A stretch of DNA of 64,000 nucleotides, taken from an archaeon (GTDB lineage: Archaea; Micrarchaeota; Micrarchaeia; Norongarragalinales; UBA97). Positions 24,752 to 32,500 of the stretch are shown in pieces (the first letter of the stretch is position 1; each line of letters opens with the position of its first letter). The notes under the pieces are model-generated. The model searched no databases. It was given only the letters and a program-made list of their open reading frames with translations, and had not been told where the DNA came from. The position numbers and the translations under genes are program-made. Location of the stretch: contig JAGVFW010000003.1 in assembly GCA_020057405.1 (NCBI GenBank), positions 62,001 through 126,000 of the forward strand, written 5' to 3'.

Positions 24752-24834
24752 TGCTTCTAGACCTGGACTAAGTGCAGGGGGAGTGCGCTTAGACGCGGTC
24801 TAGAAGTGGACTTTTCGAGACACAATTGTGTCTC
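24752..24834 (+). repeat. Array repeat copy 5, most complete copy, with nested inverted repeats
   Basis: The core is GACTAAGTGCAGGGGGAG (24766-24783). Outer arms CTTCTAGAC and GTCTAGAAG are perfect 9-bp inverses. Inner arms CTAAG and CTTAG flank a 15-nt centre, TGCAGGGGGAGTGCG. The spacers are 5 nt on each side (CTGGA, ACGCG), so the site is symmetric over 53 bp. The unit continues into GGACTTTTCGAGACACAATTG, shared with copy 4. It lies 44 bp beyond the end of the unknown gene. Confidence 0.88.
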
Positions 24835-24845
24835 AATCTATAAGT
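24817..24845 (+). promoter_or_regulatory. Palindromic operator and TATA box of the ParB-like gene
   Basis: GAGACACAATTGTGTCTC (24817-24834) is a perfect 18-bp palindrome. It directly precedes the TATA element CTATAAG (24838-24844), about 25 bp before the ATG. Half-sites of the same sequence flank the upstream unknown gene, so one regulator may act on both. Confidence 0.65.
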
Positions 24846-24868
24846 AGTCTTGTTTCACAAGTGATAGT

Positions 24869-25204
24869 ATGCGAATATCCTTTCGGGCTTTTGAACACCG
24901 TTATCCTGGCACCTATGGGACGAGCATGCTTTCTGCCAACGAACTGAGAGAAGCGAAATCGCTGAGGACATTCATAACTCGCAAAAAGTACGAAGATGCT
25001 ACTCGAGGAATTCCAAAAGGAAATCCAAAAATCGTTCGCGTCTTGGGTGAGATTTTTATCATCGACGGCCATCATCGAAGTAGGTTTGCCGTAGATCGCG
25101 GGGAAGGAATCACGGTAGAGCATTTCGAAACTGACTCTAAAGCACTCAAATTTATTTTGGATAAAAAGGCAAAAGCCAAGATTGGAGGAGTGGAAATTCG
25201 TTGA
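24869..25204 (+). CDS. ParB/sulfiredoxin-like nuclease-fold protein
   Basis: A 111-residue single-domain protein. FIIDGHHRSRFAVDRG carries the conserved D-G-H-H-R signature of the ParB N-terminal/sulfiredoxin-like superfamily. It has no HTH or C-terminal partner domain, so a chromosome-partition role is unlikely. Stand-alone members occur in mobile elements and as DNA-modifying or nuclease proteins. The gene forms the smallest unit of the accessory array (474 bp between copies 5 and 6), has a palindromic operator in front, and is AT-rich. Confidence 0.75.
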   Translation: MRISFRAFEHRYPGTYGTSMLSANELREAKSLRTFITRKKYEDATRGIPKGNPKIVRVLGEIFIIDGHHRSRFAVDRGEGITVEHFETDSKALKFILDKKAKAKIGGVEIR

Positions 25205-25227
25205 TGAACGAAAAACGAGGCAGTACA

Positions 25228-25275
25228 CTTCTAGATGTTGTCTAAGTGCAGGGGGAGCGATTTGAACTCTTGAAC
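25228..25275 (+). repeat. Array repeat copy 6, right end of the array
   Basis: Core TCTAAGTGCAGGGGGAG at 25241-25257. The left arm CACTTCTAGATG resembles those of copies 2 and 5. The right flank CGATTTGAACTCTTG, read on the minus strand, is GAGTTCAAATCG followed by CTCCCCCTGCA, resembling a degenerate tRNA T-arm and acceptor end. It lies 23 bp after the ParB-like gene and 28 bp before the 3' end of the DUF2090 gene, a core metabolic gene. Confidence 0.85.
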
Positions 25276-25285
25276 GCCGTTGAGT

Positions 25286-26206
25286 TTAGCGCTTTTCGCC
25301 CTGCCAAAGCGAGACGAATTCCTTGTAGTTTCGGGCAACCATCTCGACTGCTTCCTCGCGCGAGTGCTTGCCGTCCTTCAGGCCCGCCAGGGCGTCCCAG
25401 AAGATGGTGCGGCCGACTGCAAAACCGATGATACCGGGAATTTTGGCGCCAACGGAAAGCCATTCCTTGACTTTTTCCTTGCTTTCGCCGCGGCCGAGCG
25501 TGATGACGCCGGCTTTCCTGCCGTTTGCCTGCGCTTGGGCGACTATTGCACGCGCGTCCTTTGGCGAATCAACGCCCTCCATCTTCCAGACGTCGGGCTC
25601 GACGCCTGCGGCCTGGATGTCGGCCATTGCGCGGACCATGAGCTTGGGGCGAAGTTGGGAATCGTAAGCGGCCTTGTCCCCATTGAGTTTCGCCAACTGG
25701 TCGGCGGTCGCGGGGACGAGGAGCTCGAAGAGGTAACCCCGATTGGTGCGCTCGAGGTATTCGCCGAGGGTCTTGAGGCGGGCGAGCTGGCGCTTGTTCA
25801 TCACGGCATCAGCTTCGTGGTTGTAGCGCACGAGCACTTTTGCGAATGCGGGTGCAAAGTCTTCTAGGTGGTGGCCGAATGCCCCGCCGTACTCGAAGTC
25901 AAACTCGTCCTGACCGCTTTTCTCAACGGGCATGGCGAAGTTTACGCCATTTGCTCTCGCGTCGACCGCGATTGCCGCGCCGAACTGCTCGTCAACGAGA
26001 ATGCCTGCGATGGGCTTTGGCACGCCATCGGCAATCGCCTTTGAGAAGCCCTCGTAGACGACTTTCTTGAAGTCGCAAATGCGGGAAGTCTCTGCCACGG
26101 TAGGCGGGCGTCCCTTGATGCCGAATAGCTTCTCCATGAACGACCCGCGGTGGTCAAACGCGAGAATGAGCAGCTGCCGCTTAGTAAAGTCCTTCTCCAA
26201 TGCCAT
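25286..26206 (-). CDS. DUF2090 aldolase-like protein
   Basis: A 306-residue TIM-barrel protein matching the DUF2090 family (the C-terminal domain of bacterial IolC): LAFDHRGSFMEKLFG, GILVDEQFGAAI, FELLVPAT, WKMEGVD and GFAVGRTIFWDAL. In bacteria the domain is linked to 5-keto-2-deoxygluconate-6-phosphate aldolase activity. Here it is a stand-alone gene 32 nt downstream of glpX with no inositol genes nearby. A fructose-bisphosphate or related aldolase role feeding GlpX is therefore plausible, but inferred from context only. Its 3' end borders the accessory array. Confidence 0.85.
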   Translation of the reverse strand: MALEKDFTKRQLLILAFDHRGSFMEKLFGIKGRPPTVAETSRICDFKKVVYEGFSKAIADGVPKPIAGILVDEQFGAAIAVDARANGVNFAMPVEKSGQDEFDFEYGGAFGHHLEDFAPAFAKVLVRYNHEADAVMNKRQLARLKTLGEYLERTNRGYLFELLVPATADQLAKLNGDKAAYDSQLRPKLMVRAMADIQAAGVEPDVWKMEGVDSPKDARAIVAQAQANGRKAGVITLGRGESKEKVKEWLSVGAKIPGIIGFAVGRTIFWDALAGLKDGKHSREEAVEMVARNYKEFVSLWQGEKR

Positions 26207-26238
26207 CTAAACCATCCCCCAAAATTGAATTCAAATTA

Positions 26239-27186
26239 TTAATGCGAGTGCCTGTGAATTGCCTCGACGTAGCGAACTGTGCCGCTTTTTGCGCGCATGA
26301 CGACGGAATGCGTGCGGATTACACCATGCGGCTCAAACGCTACGCCCTTAAGAAAAGTGCCGTCGGTGACACCAGTTGCCACAAACATTGTTTCTTTCCC
26401 GCCGGCCAAGTCCTCGAGCTTGAGAATCTTGTCGGGGTCGGCCAAGCCGTAGTCGATTGCGCGCTTGCGTTCCTCTGGATTGCGGAAGGCAAGCCTGCCC
26501 TCCATGTAACCGCCCAAGCACTTCATTGCCGCCGCGGCAAGCACGCCCTCTGGTGCCCCGCCGATGCCAAAGAGGGCGTCGACGTTTGAGCCCGGCATTG
26601 CCGAGGCGATTGCACCGGAGACGTCGCCGTCGCCGATTAGTTTTATGCGCGCACCGGCTGCTCGCACGTCGTCTATGAGTTTTTTGTGCCTCTCGCGGTC
26701 GAGGATGACGATTGAAAGCTCGTTAACTTCCTTCCCCGTCTTCTTGGCAATGCTTTTCAGGTTCTCGCCAACGGACCTTTCAAGCGAGACGGCATTGCCG
26801 ACGATGGGGCCGACGGCGATTTTCTCCATGTAAGTGTCGGGAGCATTAAGCAGCTTGCCGTGGGGTGCTGCTGCAAGAACGGCTAGTGCGTTTTCCCCGC
26901 CCCTTGCGGTGACGCCGGTGCCCTCAAGGGGGTCAACAGCGATGTCGATTTTCATGCCCTTGCCCGTGCCGACTTTCTCGCCGATGAAAAGCATTGGCGC
27001 CTCGTCCCGCTCGCCCTCGCCGATGACTACGGTACCCGCAATGTCGATGAAGTTGAGCCGCTCGCGCATCGCGGTGACTGCTGCCTGGTCTGCCGAGTTG
27101 CTGTCGCCCTTGCCTGCCCACTTTGATGCGGAGATGGCTGCGGCTTCGGTAACGCGAACGAATTCTAGAGCGAGATTCTTATCCAT
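26239..27186 (-). CDS. glpX: Fructose-1,6-bisphosphatase class II
   Basis: A 315-residue GlpX enzyme hydrolysing fructose-1,6-bisphosphate in gluconeogenesis. The metal and substrate motifs are IGEGERDEAPML, DPLEGT, GDVSGAIA and GIGGAPEGVLAAAAM. Most archaea use a bifunctional FBP aldolase/phosphatase, so GlpX is notable. The ATG at 27186 has the ribosome binding site GGTGGAA; upstream in-frame TTG/GTG codons overlap this site and are less likely. A TATA box (CTTATATTATTG on the minus strand, 27213-27224) precedes it. It leads the operon with the DUF2090 gene. Confidence 0.94.
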   Translation of the reverse strand: MDKNLALEFVRVTEAAAISASKWAGKGDSNSADQAAVTAMRERLNFIDIAGTVVIGEGERDEAPMLFIGEKVGTGKGMKIDIAVDPLEGTGVTARGGENALAVLAAAPHGKLLNAPDTYMEKIAVGPIVGNAVSLERSVGENLKSIAKKTGKEVNELSIVILDRERHKKLIDDVRAAGARIKLIGDGDVSGAIASAMPGSNVDALFGIGGAPEGVLAAAAMKCLGGYMEGRLAFRNPEERKRAIDYGLADPDKILKLEDLAGGKETMFVATGVTDGTFLKGVAFEPHGVIRTHSVVMRAKSGTVRYVEAIHRHSH

Positions 27187-27230
27187 TTCCACCAACTCTT
27201 TCTTCTTAGCAAATCAATAATATAAGGAGG

Positions 27231-27351
27231 GAGGGCGCGACGGCGCAGAGCACTTTTGGGATTGCCTCCTTGGGGTTGCCTGGCGAAGCGCCCTCATTTG
27301 GTCCTTGTCCTGACGGCTCCCGAAGGCGCGGGTGAGCGCCCCCAACGGGAG
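27231..27351 (-). ncRNA. Candidate structured RNA (leader or small RNA)
   Basis: The expected start of transcription from a minus-strand TATA box (27375-27383) lies at about 27350. The first 35 nt fold into a nested hairpin: CTCCCG (346-351) pairs with CGGGAG (317-322), and inside it GGCGC pairs with GCGCC around a 6-nt loop. Further on, GAGGGCGC (about 27287-27294) can pair with GCGCCCTC (about 27231-27238), closing a 64-nt domain. No open reading frame is convincing. It could be an independent RNA or a long glpX leader; no known RNA family recognised. Confidence 0.4.
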
Positions 27352-27366
27352 TATGATAAAGTATGA
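27350..27366 (-). promoter_or_regulatory. Left 17-bp operator of the divergent region
   Basis: AGTATGATAAAGTATGA, itself two AGTATGA direct repeats. It lies between the minus-strand TATA box (27375-27383) and the expected transcript start. It matches the right operator in inverse orientation at 16 of 17 positions. Confidence 0.65.
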
Positions 27367-27455
27367 AGACATCATATTTAAAAGTTTTGGCTAGGGCCGG
27401 CCAAACGTACCGGCAAAGTGGCCGAAATGCCGGGGGGAGCAGGCACAACCGCCGC

Positions 27456-27479
27456 ATTTAAATCCTACTTTATCATACT
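27456..27479 (+). promoter_or_regulatory. TATA box and right 17-bp operator of the fusion gene
   Basis: ATTTAAAT (27456-27463) is the TATA box about 37-44 bp before the start codon. TCCTACTTTATCATACT (27463-27479) overlaps its last base and is the inverse of the left operator. Binding would block TBP or the polymerase. Confidence 0.65.
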
Positions 27480-27499
27480 TCCTCTTATTCGGTGGGGAT

Positions 27500-28345
27500 T
27501 TGGCAGAGTTAGAGCGCGTTACGGTCACCATAGACAGGAACCTGCTTGCAAGCGTGGACGCTACGGTGGGCTCCGGCGAGGCAAAGTCAAGGAGCCACGC
27601 GATTGACCTTCTTTTGAGAAAAGCGCTTGCACGGACTCAGATGAGGAAGGCCATTCTTTTGGCTGGCGGCAGCCGCGATAAGCTCATGGCACCTGATGGG
27701 AAGGAAATCAAGCCCTTAGTCGAAGTGGGCGGCGTCCCGGTTATTGAGCGCATCCTCTTGCAGCTAAAGCGTTTTGGCGTAGAGGAAGTCACGGTGAGTG
27801 TCGGCTACCATGGCGAGCGCATCGTATCCAGGCTGCAAAACGGCGAGCGCTTTGGCATCAGGGTCAAGTACGTCTGGGAGAACGCCGACTCGCCCTTGGG
27901 AAGCGCGGGGAGCCTGCGATCCGCCCAGCCTGCGCTAAACGAGACGTTCGTCTTAAGTTATGCCGACGTGCTCTACGACTCGCTTGACTTGGCCGACATG
28001 CACCGGTTCCACAAGGTAAACGGAGGCGCGTGCACACTCGCGCTTGCAAATGCCGAGCGGGCGAGCCACTTTGGCGTTGCGCAGATGGAGGGGTCGCGCA
28101 TTCTCGACTTTGCAGAAAAGCCAGTCAGTGCGCAGTCGCACTTGATTAACGCGGGGGTTGCGATTTGCGAGCCAAGCGTCTTTGCATTCATTCCGAAAAA
28201 AACGCCTTGCAGTTTTGAGCACGACTTGCTTCCCGCGATGGCCAAGAAGGGCAAGCTCTTCGGCTACGTCTATTCCGGCCCGTGGTTTGATGTCGGCAAG
28301 GCCCAGGCGCTGCAGTCAGCGCAAAAGTATTTTGAGCGAAGGTAA
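27500..28345 (+). CDS. Ribbon-helix-helix / sugar nucleotidyltransferase fusion
   Basis: A 281-residue protein. Residues 1-45 form a ribbon-helix-helix DNA-binding domain: beta strand ERVTVTIDRNLLASVDATV, then helix KSRSHAIDLLLRKAL. From residue 50 a nucleotidyltransferase follows (MRKAILLAGG, KPLVEVGGVPVIERIL, a metal-binding YADVLYD, INAGVAICEPSV, GPWFDVGKAQAL), resembling mannose-1-phosphate guanylyltransferase or glucose-1-phosphate thymidylyltransferase. The start is TTG behind GGTGGGGA. The DNA-binding domain joined to an enzyme, next to a pair of inverted operators, suggests an enzyme that senses its substrate and represses its own gene (inference). Confidence 0.85.
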   Translation: MAELERVTVTIDRNLLASVDATVGSGEAKSRSHAIDLLLRKALARTQMRKAILLAGGSRDKLMAPDGKEIKPLVEVGGVPVIERILLQLKRFGVEEVTVSVGYHGERIVSRLQNGERFGIRVKYVWENADSPLGSAGSLRSAQPALNETFVLSYADVLYDSLDLADMHRFHKVNGGACTLALANAERASHFGVAQMEGSRILDFAEKPVSAQSHLINAGVAICEPSVFAFIPKKTPCSFEHDLLPAMAKKGKLFGYVYSGPWFDVGKAQALQSAQKYFERR

Positions 28346-28379
28346 AGGCAAATAAGCCCCCTTTGCACGAATTCTCATT

Positions 28380-29483
28380 ATGCCGAAGATAGCTTCCAAG
28401 AACATTAAGTGGGGTCTTGCCTTCGAACTCCTAGCCATGGGCCACTCTAGGGACGCAGCCGTCCAAGTTCTCCAGCAAGAGCATCATCCCTGGAATTCAC
28501 TTGAAGAAGTTCATCGCGCTTATTTTCCCACAGGCGGTTCGCTCAAGTCACCTAATCTTGAGGGCGCTTCGCGCGAGGAAATTCTTGCGGAAATGAAAAG
28601 AATTGGCGAGATAAGGCGCAAAGTGAGTGAGCGGATGAAGGCACTGAACGACGACCCGGACTTCGCGACAATGAGAAACGCGCGCATCGCGGCAGTGAAT
28701 GCCGACCTCGAACTGACTGAAAAACGCAAGAAGGCGCAGAAAGTGGCGCTTGCGGAAGTTACGAACAGTCCGGATATGGGAAGGCAAATATCGATAGGCC
28801 TGCGCAAAAAAATTGCTGAAGACCCCGAATTTGCGCAGAGGCTTTCTCAAAACGGTTCTGCGGTCCTTAACGCGCTTTGGGACAACGACGACTTTCGGGC
28901 ACTGGCTTCCAAAAAGTCAAGCGCTTTTTTCACTCAACTTAACCAGGAGCCGTCTTTCGCTGCAAAGAGGGACGCCAAGATTGAGGGCGTAAACAAGCGG
29001 CGAAAAGAGAACCCGGCTTTCGGGAGGAGGTGGCTTAACGCGCTCAGGGCAGCGAAAACTAAAAAAACCAAGGCTGCAGCGATAAGAGGGTTTTTGGAAG
29101 GGCAAGACAGCACTTCCTCGGATTTCGAGCAAACTCCCGTAGATGCCAACACCCCAGAAAGCCATTTGATGACAAAACTCATGGCGGAAGAACTCATCAA
29201 AGCATTAGCCGCCCTTGAGCCGCAAGAGCGTCACGCGGTCAACGAGGAGTTCGAGCTTGGGATTGACTTGCCTAAAGCGCAATTCACTGACGACGAAAGG
29301 CAAAAACACGTCGCTAGCGCGCTTAAGAAAATGCGCGACCACTTCACCGACATCGACCTCCACGACTACCGGCCAGAGCCACAATGGCAGCCGAACACCA
29401 AGCGCTCGAAGGTAATAGACATCGAACTTCCAAGCGCCCTTGGCAGGCTGACCAAGGATACGCGCAAGAACCGCAAGCGCTAA
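28380..29483 (+). CDS. Uncharacterised repeat protein with a sigma-region-4-like segment
   Basis: A 367-residue basic protein with no recognised family. From residue ~90 to 225 it contains six short repeats starting D-P-x-F or similar (DPDF 92, SPDM 130, DPEF 148, NDDF 169, EPSF 190, NPAF 211), the last four 21 residues apart and rich in Lys/Arg helices, like nucleic-acid-binding repeats of homing endonucleases. Around residue 280, ALAALEPQERHAVNEEFE and a following helix resemble sigma-factor region 4. The C-terminus is Lys/Arg-rich. DNA binding is likely; the rest is unknown. It follows the fusion gene by 34 bp. Confidence 0.65.
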   Translation: MPKIASKNIKWGLAFELLAMGHSRDAAVQVLQQEHHPWNSLEEVHRAYFPTGGSLKSPNLEGASREEILAEMKRIGEIRRKVSERMKALNDDPDFATMRNARIAAVNADLELTEKRKKAQKVALAEVTNSPDMGRQISIGLRKKIAEDPEFAQRLSQNGSAVLNALWDNDDFRALASKKSSAFFTQLNQEPSFAAKRDAKIEGVNKRRKENPAFGRRWLNALRAAKTKKTKAAAIRGFLEGQDSTSSDFEQTPVDANTPESHLMTKLMAEELIKALAALEPQERHAVNEEFELGIDLPKAQFTDDERQKHVASALKKMRDHFTDIDLHDYRPEPQWQPNTKRSKVIDIELPSALGRLTKDTRKNRKR

Positions 29484-29524
29484 CCCACCGCTTGTTTTAA
29501 ATATTACGGCTTCGAACTTTGTGC

Positions 29525-32500
29525 ATGGATAGGGGAGGGCTTGCACGCACTTACGTGCGCGGGGTAAAAAAAGCTCTTAAGGAAATTTACGAGGCCGGAG
29601 AGGAGGGCTTCTTCGGCCTGGCGGACGACTTCGAGGGCCGCGACGTTCCCGTCTACGAAAAATACATCAACCCCCTAGAGAAGCGCGGCGTGCCGAGCTT
29701 CCCGTTTACTACTGGCGTTTCCGGCATCGTCATGGTGATGGTGGGCCTGTTCCTCTACTCTCTTTTGGTTTCGCCCAACACTACGGTTGTCGAGTTCCGC
29801 GTGGTTGACACGCAAAACCATCCCATTGACGGGGCGCTCGTGCAGATTAACGACGCGTTCTCAAAGAAAGTCGAGACTTACTCTTACACTATTTCAGGCG
29901 GCAAGCTCTTGTTCAATCAAGTGCCTGCAGGAAAAGCGCTGACGTATGCGGCTTACAAGCCCGGATACGAGAGAAAGAGCGCGTCCATTGGCGGTAGCGA
30001 GCGGCTGATTACTATAGTAATGCGGTGTGTGAGCGGCGACTGCGGCACAAAGGCGCCCGCACTTCTTTTCTCGAACTTGAATGTCTGCGCTGACGGGACG
30101 CCAATCGGCGAGTGCAGCGTGACGCGGCGGCCCCTTAGGTGCAAGAATGGCGTGATGGTTCCCGATGCAAGCTGCGGGTGCGACGCTGGCTTTACATTCA
30201 AGGACGGCACGTGCGTTCCCGACAACGGATGCGGGTACTTCTGCCCCGACGGCACGCTCATCGGCTCGTGCTCGGCAAGCAAGCCGCTTGAATGCAATTC
30301 AGACCTGACCCTAACGACTAATGCGCAAAAGTGCGGCTGCCCGCCCGGATTCTTTGCCCAAGGCAACGTCTGTAAGCCCGAACGCACGACCACCGACTGC
30401 CCTGGCGGCGTTCCCCGCCTTGCGTGCAGTCCCAGCCAGCCATTTTACTGCAACCGCGACGGCAAGGTCGAGACTCGCGGAGACTTGTGCGGATGCCCCG
30501 AAGGGTTTACGCTTGATGGCACAAACTGCAAGGCTGACACGGGCGGGGGCGCAACTGAATGCGCAGACAACACCGCCAAGGGCCAGTGCAGCACTACGCG
30601 GCCGTTCTACTGCAATGACGCCCTTGAATTGGTTTCAAGGGAAAGCTGCGGGTGCGGCCCCAACTATCGTTACGCCAATGGCGTGTGCGAACCCCAGCAG
30701 CGGCCGACCGCCTGCAGTGATGGCACGGCTTTTGGCACCTGCTCGCGCAACAAGCCGTTTAGGTGTTCAGAGACGGGCGTGCTTGAGAACGCGGCGAGCA
30801 GCTGCGGATGCCCTGACGGTTTTGACTTGAATTCCGCCGACGACAGCTGCAAGCGGCGCGAAGGGACATACTTCTGCACGGATGGCACGCAGTCGACGAA
30901 GTGCTCCGCAGACAAGCTGTTCGTTTGCGATGCGACCTGCACTCTAAAGTACGCTCCGACCAGTTGTAGTTGCACGCCAAACCTGGCGATATTGTCGTGG
31001 CACCCGACTTTCGCGTGGCAGACTCTGACAATAAAGACCGACAGGGGCACCCTCGTCGTCACAATGCCGCCAGTAAATCCCGGCAAGCCGACCGAGTGGC
31101 CGGTGATTCTTTACGTGGCCCAAGACGGCACGCTTTACTACGGCGATGACGCACACGATGGCACCGGCAACCGATTGAACTTCGAGCAGGCCGCATCTAT
31201 CGCGCATAGGGTTGACCCAAGCAAGGCAATCAACAGCGCTGCTTTCGTGCTAACTGCTGTAACAGGCATGGTCTCAACTCGCGGCGATGTCTCAAGCGAC
31301 TTGCGCCAGGGCGAGATTTACGCAGCCTGGGGAATTAACGCCAAGAGCGGCTCGCGCGAACTGCCCGGCAACCACTTTGGCTACCTTGACCGGTTCAACA
31401 AATTTGTTTTGCAGGCCTGCACTGACAACTCTTGTTCAGTCAGGTCGGGAAGCCAATGTGGAGGCGGCGGTGGAGGCACCCCAACGCCCACTCCGGGAGG
31501 CATCACTCCGACACCCACGTCAACCCCGACGCCTACGCCCACTCCAGGCGGGCCTTACTGCGGTGACGGCATTTGCCAAGCTCCCGCCAACGACGCGCAG
31601 GGCACGTATGCTGAAACTTGCTTGCTTTGCCCGATGGACTGCGGCGTTTGCCCGCCTGAAGACAACACTGGCGACGTCGAGGCGCGGGTTAGCGAGTGCG
31701 GAAGCGGCCAGCCTATTGCTATTCCCAACGCGGTTGTTGTTGCCGGCGGAGTGCGCGGCGTGACGGACTCGGTGGGCCGCGTGCTGCTTACCCAAGTGCC
31801 CGCAGGCATCGGCAAGCCCGTTGACTCGTTCAAGGACACTTACTTGGCTTACCAGGGCAGCGTTGATGTGCCCCTTGGAGGCATTGCGCATGCGAACTTG
31901 TGCCTTAGGGCGAACACTGCGCCCACCCCGTTGACTGGAAGCGTGCAGGCTACAATCACATCCTGCAAAACGCAGCAGCCAATCCCGCTTGCAAGAGTGT
32001 TTGCTGGAGGAATCGGAGGAGAAACTGACTCTAGTGGAAGCGTGCTTTTAGCGCGCGTGCCAGTCGGAACGCAGCCCTTCGACGCTTTTGCCAATAGTTA
32101 CAAAGCTTACAAAGGACAAGTAACTGTGTTTTCGAACCAAGTGGCTTCGGCCCGCGCCTGCCTCGAAGAAACTGGCGGCGGCAGCACTCTTCTTGCTGGC
32201 GACTGCAGCTCGCCTGGCTTGATGGTGTATTCTTACGCCCCGCAGCCTGTTGCGCAGACTCTTGGTGTTGAGACCGAGTCAGGCGTAGTGGCAATTGCAT
32301 TGCCCGCTTTCTCGCCCGCAAGCGCCGAGCGTCCGATTGCGTTCTACATTGACTCTCAAGGAAAAGCGTATTTTGCCGACTCCAAGCACGACGGCACTGG
32401 CGCGAGGCTGACTTTCGAACAGGCGACTGCAGTCATGGGCTCTGTTGGAGGCGGCGGGAAGGCCGTGCCATTGACGTCCCAGTTTGCCTATGAGGTTGAG

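Noticed and set aside
24752-24808. Classical integron attC site
   Set aside because: The nested symmetry is attC-like, but the GTTRRRY/RYYYAAC core motifs are absent and no integron integrase is in the window.
17604-25257. CRISPR array
   Set aside because: The six repeats are 474 bp to 2.9 kb apart and separated by genes, with no regular spacers and no cas genes.
17604-25275. Insertion sequences or transposons
   Set aside because: No transposase was found. The N-terminal domain of two Fic proteins resembles the start of IS1634-type transposases, but the catalytic part is Fic.
27206-27457. Minus-strand open frame of 83 codons upstream of glpX
   Set aside because: Covers the operators and TATA boxes, shows no family resemblance, and RNA structure explains the region better.
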